DNA of 8,193 nucleotides from Nitrospirae bacterium GWC2_56_14 (GTDB lineage Bacteria > Nitrospirota > UBA9217), in assembly GCA_001803705.1 (NCBI GenBank), contig MHDY01000217.1, positions 1-8,193 on the forward strand, read 5' to 3'. The position numbers and the translations under genes were made by a program. Each line of letters begins with the position of its first letter. The stretch's first letter is position 1. A model generated the notes under the pieces. That model was not told where the DNA came from and did no database searches. It saw nothing but the letters and a program-made list of their open reading frames with translations. Shown piece after piece: positions 1 to 6,042 of the stretch.

Positions 1-1
1 C

Positions 2-58
2 GGAATGTGTCTCCACTGCGGGGAGTGCCGGTATCCGGCCTGTCCCTTCGGGAAGTAA
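2..58 (+). CDS. C-terminal end of a cysteine-rich (probable metal-binding) protein, partial
   Basis: Only the last 18 codons are present; the frame is open to the left edge and ends at the TAA at 56-58. The visible tail contains CLHCGECRYPACP, i.e. C-x2-C-x2-C-x4-C-P, followed by FGK and the stop. Four closely spaced cysteines ending in Cys-Pro are typical of Fe-S or zinc-binding segments, and the spacing differs by one residue from the classic ferredoxin C-x2-C-x2-C-x3-C-P. A cluster at the extreme C-terminus suggests an accessory metal-binding tail rather than a whole ferredoxin, but the body of the protein lies outside the window. I do not recognise the family. The gene converges with the minus-strand gene ending at 116. 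Confidence 0.55.
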   Translation, partial: GMCLHCGECRYPACPFGK

Positions 59-71
59 GAGATCGGAGTGA

Positions 72-94
72 CCGGCACTTTTCAGGCTTGCCGG
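72..94. terminator. Possible bidirectional hairpin between convergent genes
   Basis: CCGGCA (72-77) and TGCCGG (89-94) form a perfect 6-bp GC-rich stem with an 11-nt loop in the 57-bp gap between two convergent genes. Position and symmetry suit a shared transcription end. Neither side has a proper T-tract, so it may be a weak or factor-dependent terminator, or chance. Confidence 0.3.
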
Positions 95-115
95 GATCGG
101 GTTAGATCATCGGTA

Positions 116-1171
116 TCAGGCTGCTCCAGGCTTGGGACCCCGCTGCAGCAGGTCCAGGAGATACGCGAGCATCTCCCTTCTTTTATCGGAAAGCAGCACA
201 TCCTGTTCATTCCCGGCGCCGATGTCTATAAGATTGAGCTCAACGTGAAGGCCTGAAATGAGCGCCAGGAGATGGCCGGCCGCCTGAGAGTATAATGCTA
301 CGTCCACGTCAATGCTCACGTTACCCTTCTGCTCAATGGCCTTTACCGCGCCGGCAATGTCGCGGTAGTGCGTTTGAACATGCGTCCGCACGGCCTCATA
401 AACATTAATGAGCGACTGCACATCCTCTTGCACAAGGTCCGAAAGCCGCTTTGTGAGAGCAGCGACCTCATCCCTGGCAACATCCATCTGCTCTTTGGTG
501 ATCGACCCATGGTGCAGGAACTCCCGGAGGCGCTCTTTGTAGTGCGTCTTTATGTCCTCGATCAGCTCTTGTTCTTTTTTCCCGTTGTTCCGCTCGTTGA
601 TGAGAACCGTACCGGACAGGTCACAGAGCCTGTCGACCCGCGCCAGATTGTCCCTGACATACTCAAGGATGCTGCTCAGTTCGGCGGTCAGGGCCATCCA
701 TTGCTTCTTCAGCGCATCCAGGGCCTTCTTGCGCTCATCGACCATTCCCTGAAGCCGGTCACGTTTTGCTGTTTCTTCCTTCTTCTTCGGATTGAGTTTG
801 CCGATCTCCTCTTCAGCGGAACGAATGAACGTCGTCGGCTTCTTCAGATCAAGGGTCGACAGGACGTGCAGGTAATAGAGATACTGCTCCACAACTGACT
901 TGAGCGTGGGGCTTACGAAATGGGAATGACTGAGCGCGCCGTAGAGCATCCTGTCCTGAAACCCCGGGGCTGTCGCCGCCTGATGCTGGCCGCGCTCATA
1001 GTCTTCCACAACCGCGAGCAGGTCGCCATAGCGGGCGAGGCCTTCGCTGCGATGCCTCCCGACCTCGTCTTTCTTCAGGCTGTCGAGGAACGCCTGCAAA
1101 TCTTCACGAGAAGGATGGAGGTTGTCGTTGATAACGAACCTGAGGCCGAATATGGTGTTGTCTTTTTTCAT
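116..1171 (-). CDS. Coiled-coil protein of unknown function
   Basis: The product is 351 residues from the ATG at 1171. It has no signal peptide or membrane segment, so it is probably cytoplasmic. It is mostly helical and charged. A lysine/glutamate-rich heptad-like stretch at about residues 116-183 looks like a coiled coil, and a second helical, charged region follows at about 205-270. The last 60 residues are more hydrophobic and end in a leucine-rich helix. The frame also contains ATGs at 1207 and 1204. A minus-strand promoter (-35 at 1231-1226, -10 at 1208-1203) overlaps those codons and would start transcription near 1196, leaving the ATG at 1171 (MKKDNTIF) as the first Met on the message. 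No good Shine-Dalgarno precedes any of these starts. I do not recognise a family; a structural or partner-binding role is possible but not shown. It is divergent from the small membrane-protein operon. Confidence 0.75.
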   Translation of the reverse strand: MKKDNTIFGLRFVINDNLHPSREDLQAFLDSLKKDEVGRHRSEGLARYGDLLAVVEDYERGQHQAATAPGFQDRMLYGALSHSHFVSPTLKSVVEQYLYYLHVLSTLDLKKPTTFIRSAEEEIGKLNPKKKEETAKRDRLQGMVDERKKALDALKKQWMALTAELSSILEYVRDNLARVDRLCDLSGTVLINERNNGKKEQELIEDIKTHYKERLREFLHHGSITKEQMDVARDEVAALTKRLSDLVQEDVQSLINVYEAVRTHVQTHYRDIAGAVKAIEQKGNVSIDVDVALYSQAAGHLLALISGLHVELNLIDIGAGNEQDVLLSDKRREMLAYLLDLLQRGPKPGAA

Positions 1172-1202
1172 AAGGGGACCGCGATCATTCGCAGTATGGA
1201 GC

Positions 1203-1231
1203 ATCATACCGATTTAAGCCTGCGCGGTCAA
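1203..1231 (-). promoter_or_regulatory. Sigma70-type promoter for the coiled-coil gene
   Basis: On the minus strand, TTGACC (1231-1226) and TATGAT (1208-1203) are separated by exactly 17 bp. Each hexamer is one mismatch from consensus. The predicted start of transcription is near 1196, about 25 nt before the ATG at 1171. The -10 element overlaps the upstream ATGs of the same frame, which argues against their use as start codons. Confidence 0.65.
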
Positions 1232-1266
1232 GTGGTTCGGATGACCTACCGGCAGTTGCGCAGGCT
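1217..1266. repeat. 9-bp inverted repeat in the divergent promoter region
   Basis: AGCCTGCGC (1217-1225) and GCGCAGGCT (1258-1266) are perfect inverted copies separated by 32 bp. The left arm fills half of the spacer of the minus-strand promoter. The right arm lies between its -35 and the -35 of the plus-strand promoter at 1286. This placement is what a regulator site pair controlling both divergent genes would show, but no regulator gene is in view. Confidence 0.45.
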
Positions 1267-1285
1267 GACAAAAAAAATTAGCCTA

Positions 1286-1314
1286 TTGACGCAGTGGCGG
1301 GAATACACTATAGT
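1286..1314 (+). promoter_or_regulatory. Sigma70-type promoter for the small membrane-protein operon
   Basis: TTGACG (1286-1291) and TATAGT (1309-1314) are separated by 17 bp, each one mismatch from consensus. The predicted transcription start is near 1320, giving a 5' untranslated leader of about 90 nt before the ATG at 1413. I see no strong hairpin or recognisable riboswitch in that leader. Confidence 0.65.
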
Positions 1315-1412
1315 TAGCTCAGCAGGTAATTCATTGCAATCTCATCAAAGACCGTCATTCAGACGCTAACTGGTCATACGTTAATGCTATTTAATATACG
1401 GAGGTTCCTCAT

Positions 1413-1709
1413 ATGGAAACACTTTTTCTCCTGCTGAGCGGTGCTGCGGTCCTGGTCATGGTCTATGCTCTTTATAGTGCGCTCTCCCTGAGAAGCAAGA
1501 TCCCCGGCGGCAAGGTGAAGTCAGCATGGAATTTGCTTACCTCGCTCATCACCATGTTCACCATCGGTTATCTCGCGACCCCCTTCTTTCGCCTGCTGCC
1601 CCCGGAGGTCAAGGACATCCTTGTGGGCGTGATCTTCCTGGCCGGCGCCATCTTCGTGGTGATCGTGATCAAGCTCTACTTCAAGATCATCGAGGACCTC
1701 GGTCTATGA
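1413..1709 (+). CDS. Small three-helix membrane protein of unknown function
   Basis: The product is 98 residues. The ATG follows a strong Shine-Dalgarno (ACGGAGG near 1399-1405, about 7 nt upstream), which supports this start. Three hydrophobic segments are visible at about residues 3-25, 41-59 and 68-91, separated by a basic loop (RSKIPGGKVK) and a short loop containing LLPPEVKD. By the positive-inside rule the first loop should be cytoplasmic. No catalytic motif is visible. The stop overlaps the ATG of the next gene (ATGA at 1706-1709), so the two are probably translationally coupled and may act together. I do not recognise the family; a membrane anchor or sensory/accessory subunit is possible but unproven. 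Confidence 0.85.
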   Translation: METLFLLLSGAAVLVMVYALYSALSLRSKIPGGKVKSAWNLLTSLITMFTIGYLATPFFRLLPPEVKDILVGVIFLAGAIFVVIVIKLYFKIIEDLGL

Positions 1710-1963
1710 ACCCTGTATCGCAAGAACATGTCGACCAGGTGCGCAGGATCATCCATGAGGTCCTGGCCGGAAGAGCGAGCGAAATATTCCTTGGCAGGGT
1801 CGACGGGATCCTTGCGGATTGGGGCTCGGGCAAGCTTTCCGCTGCACAAGCCTGTGAAAAGGTGCAAAAGACCGTAAGTCTGTTCATCGACGAGAACCTG
1901 GCAAAAGAGATCGGCACCAAGTGTGCGCCCGTCGTCATGCGCGAACCGATAGTCAAGAAATAG
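1706..1963 (+). CDS. Small soluble helical protein of unknown function, coupled to the membrane protein
   Basis: The product is 85 residues, starting at the ATG (1706) that overlaps the previous gene's stop by 4 nt; a GAGG lies about 11 nt upstream inside that gene. The frame runs further upstream to an ATG at 1526, but that extension is only a shadow of the membrane-protein gene. The protein has no signal peptide or membrane segment. It looks largely helical (residues about 5-20 and 45-68) with a central GRVDGILADWGSGKLSA segment and a short C-terminal tail ending in KK. No known motif is recognised. Position and overlap suggest a cytoplasmic partner of the three-helix membrane protein. Confidence 0.75.
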   Translation: MNPVSQEHVDQVRRIIHEVLAGRASEIFLGRVDGILADWGSGKLSAAQACEKVQKTVSLFIDENLAKEIGTKCAPVVMREPIVKK

Positions 1964-1992
1964 CCGTCCTGCCGGAGCACCGCCAGGACGGC
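1963..1992 (+). terminator. Hairpin at the end of the two-gene operon
   Basis: GCCGTCCTG (1963-1971) and CAGGACGGC (1984-1992) form a perfect 9-bp stem with a 12-nt loop. It begins at the last base of the TAG stop codon. The strength and position suit transcription termination or 3'-end protection. No T-tract follows, so it is not a classic intrinsic terminator. Confidence 0.5.
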
Positions 1993-2145
1993 CTAACGCT
2001 GCATCGCCGCTTCCCTGTTGTCATGCTCTCCCCGCAGCAACCACCCCCGAGATCAACGCCTGTTCGCCTCATAAGAACATCTGAACTATTAAGTGCCATG
2101 ACGCCGGTAAAGCGTCGAGCGAGAATTTCAGAGGGGCAGTTCTCA

Positions 2146-2174
2146 TTGACAACCTGTCGTGCAGGTCGTATAAT
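2146..2174 (+). promoter_or_regulatory. Perfect-consensus sigma70 promoter, leaderless configuration
   Basis: TTGACA (2146-2151) and TATAAT (2169-2174) both match consensus exactly and are separated by the optimal 17 bp. Transcription should start at about 2180-2183, while the ATG of the GspC-like gene is at 2183, so the mRNA would have essentially no 5' leader. The spacer contains the palindrome annotated separately. Confidence 0.8.
2152..2166. promoter_or_regulatory. Candidate operator palindrome inside the promoter spacer
   Basis: ACCTG (2152-2156), five unpaired bases (TCGTG), and CAGGT (2162-2166) form a perfect inverted repeat lying wholly between the -35 and -10 boxes. A protein bound here would block RNA polymerase. 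Five-base arms can arise by chance, and the cognate regulator is unknown. Confidence 0.35.
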
Positions 2175-2182
2175 TCCGCATT

Positions 2183-2704
2183 ATGAACTCAGCAGTATTT
2201 CAGAAAAACAAGAAGACTCCAGGCAAGACCAGCGCGGGCAGGAGCATGGTTCCGTTCCTGATCGTCTCGACCATCGTCTCCGCGGTCCTGGCCGGACCGC
2301 TCTTGTGCGAGGGCTCGATCGCCCTTGCGCAATCGGCGTACCGGCTGGTCGGCACGATCGAAGGCGGTCCGTTCACCGGAGCGGTCATCGACGACACGAA
2401 GAACCCCCAGGCCTTTTACCGGCTGAACGATAAGCTGCCGGACGAATCGCGGCTCGTGAAAGTGCTGCACAACCGTATTGTATTGAAAATGCCTGACGGA
2501 ACGAATATGGAGCTGTACACGACTTCAGGACCAGGGGGCGGAAAAGCTTTTGCTGCGCCTGTTGCCGCTGTGCCGTCCGTCGCGCCGCAACAGATCGACC
2601 GCCAGAAAGTGGATGTGCAGAACGCTCAGGTACAGGACCCGCCCAAGAGAAGAGTAAGCAGTAAATACAGACGGAGCAGGTCACGCTCGGCCGAAGAGGA
2701 ATGA
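2183..2704 (+). CDS. Orphan GspC-like protein with type II secretion HR domain
   Basis: The product is 173 residues. A basic N-terminus (KNKKTPGKTSAGR) is followed by one hydrophobic segment at about residues 22-42, then ALAQS near 47-51, which could be either a signal peptidase I site or the start of the periplasmic part. Residues about 52-113 (from YRLVGTIEGG to MELYT) resemble the GspC/PulC homology region (HR) that contacts the secretin GspD in type II secretion: a small beta domain with the pattern L-x-G-T, a central A-V-I, F-Y-x-L-x-D, and a terminal V-L-x-x-x-D-G-x-x-x-E-L-Y. The PDZ or coiled-coil module usual in GspC is absent. Instead there is an Ala/Pro/Gln linker and an Arg/Ser-rich tail ending in EEE. 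No other gsp gene is in the window. The ATG at 2183 is favoured over the one at 2246 because it supplies the positive charges before the membrane segment, although it makes the mRNA leaderless. HR assignment is by pattern recognition, moderately sure. Confidence 0.75.
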   Translation: MNSAVFQKNKKTPGKTSAGRSMVPFLIVSTIVSAVLAGPLLCEGSIALAQSAYRLVGTIEGGPFTGAVIDDTKNPQAFYRLNDKLPDESRLVKVLHNRIVLKMPDGTNMELYTTSGPGGGKAFAAPVAAVPSVAPQQIDRQKVDVQNAQVQDPPKRRVSSKYRRSRSRSAEEE

Positions 2705-2912
2705 CGCGATGGCGCGCCGCAATGCAAATTTCATAAAAGACGGTTCATTTTTTTGATGCGCTCACAACAAGGCCATATTAACAGCCGCGCAGAGAAATAT
2801 CCTGCTTAATTTTCAATACGTATCTAGATCCGGGCGGCGCTCTTCACGAGAATTGCCCTGTTTTGAGGCGCAAAAACCATACCATCCCCCTCTTTACTCC
2901 CCCGCTATTTTT

Positions 2913-2933
2913 TTCGGTTCGAAATCGCTCTTG
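2913..2933 (+). repeat. Direct repeat, left copy (21 bp exact)
   Basis: This 21-bp stretch, containing CGGTTCGAAATCGCTC, recurs exactly at 4585-4605 in the same orientation. Similarity continues leftward (CTTTACT and ATTTT blocks, about 2891-2912), with an 8-bp insertion relative to the other copy, so the related block is about 40 bp. In this copy it lies between genes. Confidence 0.75.
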
Positions 2934-3027
2934 GTTTTGGATGAGCCTGCAGCAGGAGCAACTGGATATTTTCGCATAAAGAGAACACCGGCCAACTGCC
3001 CAACTCTTCTTTTGACGACCTTTGCTA

Positions 3028-3069
3028 AAAAAAACAGAAAAAAATCCCTCCGACACGGTGCCGGAGGGA
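3028..3069 (-). terminator. Rho-independent terminator of the lipoprotein gene
   Basis: TCCCTCCG (3045-3052) and CGGAGGGA (3062-3069) form an 8-bp GC-rich stem. Read on the minus strand, it is followed by two runs of T (complement of the A-runs at 3038-3044 and 3027-3034). It lies about 40 bp past the stop codon of the lipoprotein gene, as expected for a strong intrinsic terminator. Confidence 0.85.
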
Positions 3070-3107
3070 GCGAAAATAAAATTGCTTTTGACTGCTGAAA
3101 CAACATG

Positions 3108-4481
3108 TTAGAAGTTGGAGATGGCGTTTATCTGCGCCTGCGTCATGCCGTTCCGGTACTGAGGATCGGTCCAGAAGTTACTGGCGATGGCAGCAGCCGC
3201 GGCATCGACCTCGGTCGCCCGGGCAGTCGTGTCTGTTGCGGCGAGGCCGGTGTCCGTACCGCTCATGATAATAAAATTGACGATGGCAACCTCGCCGCCT
3301 GCCGGCACCGTAATGTCGTAGGTAGTGGGAATGAGACTACTCCCGTTCCAATTGCCGAGTCCGTCATCCGAGGTGAAGGTCATGCTCGTGGCAAGTCCAA
3401 AAACAAAACCGATGTCACGGCCGCCCAAACCGCCATCCCAACTCGTGATGGCCATGGTCGTGCTGGGGTTGGTGTAAATGATACCGTACCCCTCGCTGCC
3501 CAACTGATTGAAATAGGAGATTGTCGTTGCGATGTCCGAACCCGTGGGATTTGAAAAAACATCAACCCACCTGCCCCAGAGCTTGTTCGGTACGGTGTAG
3601 AAGGACCGGGTCACATCGAGGCCTTCCAGGGTACGACTCCCCGAAGTTAGATTCTGGACCAGATTGGCAGCTGTGTTCGTGGTCCAGGAGGCCAGACCGC
3701 CGGACTCGAACCCGCCGTCTTTTATGAACTCGTGGCCGTTGCTATCGAGCATAGACACGTCGTCAATGACGATCGGATCGAACTGCCCTTGATGCTCGAA
3801 GGTCAGTGCGATGGTCTGTCCACGATAAGCGGTGAGATCAGCCGTGTATGAGCCAAAAGCAAAATTGTCTGTAAAAGAATCAAGCTGTCTCAGTACTGCA
3901 CCGGTGCTGTTCCTGACCACAATGCGGAAGGTATCCGGCCCCCCGGGGATGTTTCCGGCCCATGATCCCCCGTCGAGCGAGTAGCTCAGCGTAACCGTGC
4001 CGGTAGCTGCGGAAAGAACAACGGTTTGCTGCAGTATTGAATTGCCTGTAGGGTAAAGGAACGCGGAATAGGTCCCGGTGATCACGGGATACCAGGATGT
4101 CATATCGGAAGATACGCTTACGGCCATGGCGCCATCCGATGCACCCATGAGCGGAGAACTGTAGGTGAGTTCGCTCTGGAGCTGGTCAAAGGGAAAGCCC
4201 GTCGCGCCAACGGTCAATGCCAAAAACGATAAAAACTGATAGTCTCCGCCGTTGAAAATAGAGAAATCCTGGTCAATGTCCCAGTAATTGGCCATACCGG
4301 GTGCGACCGCTAAAATATCGGTAGACGGTCTGAACTGCGGGATCACGGTGACCGGGGTGTAGGTAAGCGCCGTTATCAGTATTGGGCTCGGTGTCACCGC
4401 CGCTGAATTTTTGTCGCCGCCGCACCCCGGTAAAAGCAACGTCATCGTCAACAGAACTGCGATCACTACATTTTTATTCAT
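3108..4481 (-). CDS. Secreted lipoprotein with jelly-roll (carbohydrate-binding-like) domain
   Basis: The product is 457 residues from the ATG at 4481, chosen because AAGGAG lies about 9 nt upstream and the protein then begins with a clean lipoprotein signal: MNKN, a hydrophobic core, and the lipobox LPGC with Cys20. The ATG at 4505 would add eight residues ahead of that signal and lacks an equivalent site. The mature protein is rich in Ser, Thr, Gly and aromatic residues and strand-forming, as in surface or outer-membrane lipoproteins. Residues about 150-245 (ending IVIDDVSM) resemble a galactose-binding-like beta-sandwich. GGFESGGLASW at about 256-266 resembles the first strand of another such domain. 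The C-terminal 35 residues are an Ala-rich helix. No catalytic motif is seen; binding to sugar or other extracellular material is inferred. It lies 93 bp downstream of the radical SAM gene on the same strand with no obvious promoter of its own, so read-through is possible. Confidence 0.85.
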   Translation of the reverse strand: MNKNVVIAVLLTMTLLLPGCGGDKNSAAVTPSPILITALTYTPVTVIPQFRPSTDILAVAPGMANYWDIDQDFSIFNGGDYQFLSFLALTVGATGFPFDQLQSELTYSSPLMGASDGAMAVSVSSDMTSWYPVITGTYSAFLYPTGNSILQQTVVLSAATGTVTLSYSLDGGSWAGNIPGGPDTFRIVVRNSTGAVLRQLDSFTDNFAFGSYTADLTAYRGQTIALTFEHQGQFDPIVIDDVSMLDSNGHEFIKDGGFESGGLASWTTNTAANLVQNLTSGSRTLEGLDVTRSFYTVPNKLWGRWVDVFSNPTGSDIATTISYFNQLGSEGYGIIYTNPSTTMAITSWDGGLGGRDIGFVFGLATSMTFTSDDGLGNWNGSSLIPTTYDITVPAGGEVAIVNFIIMSGTDTGLAATDTTARATEVDAAAAAIASNFWTDPQYRNGMTQAQINAISNF

Positions 4482-4574
4482 TGTTATTGTCTCCTTTCGA
4501 GGCAATGAAAGTTTTTACGCGACCACCATGGACTTTTCGAGAATGCTTGCTCTCTCTGTCGCAGCATCCCTTTA

Positions 4575-6005
4575 CTATTTTCTCTTCGGTTCGAAATCGC
4601 TCTTGATCCTGAGGAAGGTAGGCAGGTTCGTGAACAGACGCCGCGCGCTGTCAGGCGACTTGAACAGGAGCGGGACGAACTTGCGCGTCCAGTTCCTGCC
4701 GGTATAGAACTGCTTGATGAACTGCTTGTACAGATCGTCAAGCCGATCTTTCGACCCGATGCCCTTGGGCACGAACACGAAGTTGAGACAGTTCATGAGC
4801 TCCCATTTTTCCTCGAAGGTCCCCTCTTCAAGGATGTTCTGATAGATGGGCGAGCCCGGAAAGGGCGTGAACTTGGTCATGTTCATATCGTCCAGTCCGA
4901 GGCCGTTGATGAAGTCCGTGGTCATCTTCACGGTCTCCTCGGTCTCGCCCGGCAGCCCCATCATGAACAATCCCTTGGCCCTGATGCCCGCCTTCTGGAT
5001 GCGGGCTACCGTGGTCTTCATTTCATTAAAATCGACCTTGGTCTTGTGGCGCGCCAGGATCTCCGGTGCGCCCGACTCGATGCCGAGGCTCACCATCCAG
5101 CAGCCCGACGCCTTGAGCATTTTGAGCAGCGCATCATCGATATGCCCCACGCGCACGGCACAGTTATAGGTCATGCCGAGCGGTCTCTGGAGCAGCAGGG
5201 TGCAGAACTTCTCGATGCGCTCGCGGTTGAAGGTGAACAGGTCATCGTAAAAGAACACGTGCCTGACGTTGAAGTTCTTTTTCAGGAACGCCATATGCTC
5301 ATACAGATATTCCGCGGAATTGAACCGGAAGCTCCTGCGGTAGACCGACCGGTCGCAGTAAGAGCATTGATAGGGACAGCCGCGGCTGGAGATGATCGTT
5401 GCGGAAGGCGCTTTTGGGTAATTGAACAAAGCTGCTTCAAAACTTTTAGGGAACCCTTCGAGCTTATGATATGCCGGGAACGGAAGGCTGTCGAGCTCAA
5501 CAAGGTCGGTCCGGAGCCCGTTGTCCCTAATCTCAGCGCCCAGGCGATAGACCAGCCCTTGAATGGTCCCCGGCTCCGCGCCTGCAGCAAGCTCTGCCAT
5601 GGCCTTCTCGCCCTCGCCCGTAACCAGATAATCAATGGCCGGGTACTGTTCGAGGATCCTGCCCCGGAGCGCAGACACATGCACCCCGCCGACGATGGTC
5701 TTGATATGCGGAGCAGCCTGTTTGATCGCTTCAGCCTGGCTATAGGCATTCAAGAAGCTCGACGTGACCGCGGTGAATCCCACCATATCGGGCTTGAACT
5801 CGGCAACGCGCGACATGACGTCTGCAGTGCCGACAAGCGTGACCGGCCCGCGGCAATCATGCAGCGCGGTTTCGACACCCCGCTGTTCCAGATAGGCCGC
5901 AATGGACAGAATGCCCATGGGCGCCATGCGGATGGCGGTTTCGGTTTTATCTTCCCGCCCCTCGACCCAGTTCGAGCCAAAGGGATTGATCAGCAGTATT
6001 TTCAT
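4575..6005 (-). CDS. B12-binding-domain radical SAM enzyme (class B type)
   Basis: The product is 476 residues. Residues 1-135 form a cobalamin-binding-type Rossmann domain (MKILLINPFG; PDMVGFTAVTSS; VGGVH at 105-109; YLVTGEGE). The radical SAM barrel follows: RGCPYQCSYC carries the C-x3-C-x2-C cluster ligands Cys210, Cys214 and Cys217, then FFYDD at 251-255, a GIESG motif at 308-312 and MMGLPGET at 348-355. The C-terminal 90 residues are helical and unassigned. The family uses a 4Fe-4S cluster, SAM and usually methylcobalamin for methylations, cyclisations or rearrangements of unactivated carbons; the MgPME cyclase (BchE) and hopanoid enzymes belong to it. The substrate cannot be read from the sequence. 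A purine-rich GGAAAAGGG lies about 13 nt upstream of the ATG, a weak ribosome site. It lies downstream of the acyl ligase on the same strand but is separated by 233 bp of palindromic elements. The last codons overlap a dispersed repeat. Confidence 0.9.
   Translation of the reverse strand: MKILLINPFGSNWVEGREDKTETAIRMAPMGILSIAAYLEQRGVETALHDCRGPVTLVGTADVMSRVAEFKPDMVGFTAVTSSFLNAYSQAEAIKQAAPHIKTIVGGVHVSALRGRILEQYPAIDYLVTGEGEKAMAELAAGAEPGTIQGLVYRLGAEIRDNGLRTDLVELDSLPFPAYHKLEGFPKSFEAALFNYPKAPSATIISSRGCPYQCSYCDRSVYRRSFRFNSAEYLYEHMAFLKKNFNVRHVFFYDDLFTFNRERIEKFCTLLLQRPLGMTYNCAVRVGHIDDALLKMLKASGCWMVSLGIESGAPEILARHKTKVDFNEMKTTVARIQKAGIRAKGLFMMGLPGETEETVKMTTDFINGLGLDDMNMTKFTPFPGSPIYQNILEEGTFEEKWELMNCLNFVFVPKGIGSKDRLDDLYKQFIKQFYTGRNWTRKFVPLLFKSPDSARRLFTNLPTFLRIKSDFEPKRK
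4585..4605 (+). repeat. Direct repeat, right copy (21 bp exact), inside the radical SAM 3' end
   Basis: This is identical to 2913-2933. Here it encodes, on the minus strand, the KSDFEP residues near the C-terminus of the radical SAM protein, and the repeat-like block continues across its stop codon to about 4570. The two copies bracket the lipoprotein gene. Confidence 0.75.
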
Positions 6006-6042
6006 TGTAGTAAAATGCCCTTTTCCTGTTTCATCCGAAAAT

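Larger units (their letters stand above)
2705..3107. other. Gene-free region of about 400 bp
   Basis: No convincing gene lies here. Short open frames on both strands lack ribosome sites and disagree with each other, and overall the stretch is more AT-rich than the genes. It holds no clear terminator for the GspC-like gene, one copy of a dispersed repeat (about 2891-2933), and the terminator of the minus-strand lipoprotein gene (3028-3069). The part between 2705 and 2890 shows nothing recognisable beyond an 8-bp GC palindrome at 2711-2718. Confidence 0.6.

Noticed and set aside
368..1369. Plus-strand open frames of 176 and 149 codons opposite the coiled-coil gene
   Set aside because: They are antisense shadows with no ribosome site. 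The minus-strand frame is longer, has a promoter and reads as a coherent helical protein.
1526..1705. Upstream extension of the 85-residue gene to an ATG at 1526
   Set aside because: The extension lies wholly inside the membrane-protein gene in another frame; the ATGA overlap start at 1706 is the natural one.
1921..2433. A 170-codon plus-strand frame spanning the hairpin, the consensus promoter and the GspC-like gene start
   Set aside because: It crosses a terminator-like hairpin and a promoter, has no ribosome site, and its arginine/proline-rich composition is that of an out-of-frame reading.
2844..3106. Short open frames of 70-81 codons on both strands in the gene-free region
   Set aside because: They include the terminator and the dispersed repeat, conflict with each other and have no supporting start signals.
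4482..4574. Separate promoter or riboswitch ahead of the lipoprotein gene
   Set aside because: Only a short hairpin (CTTTC/GAAAG at 4494-4511) near the ribosome site is visible. No convincing -35/-10 pair and no recognised riboswitch consensus were found.
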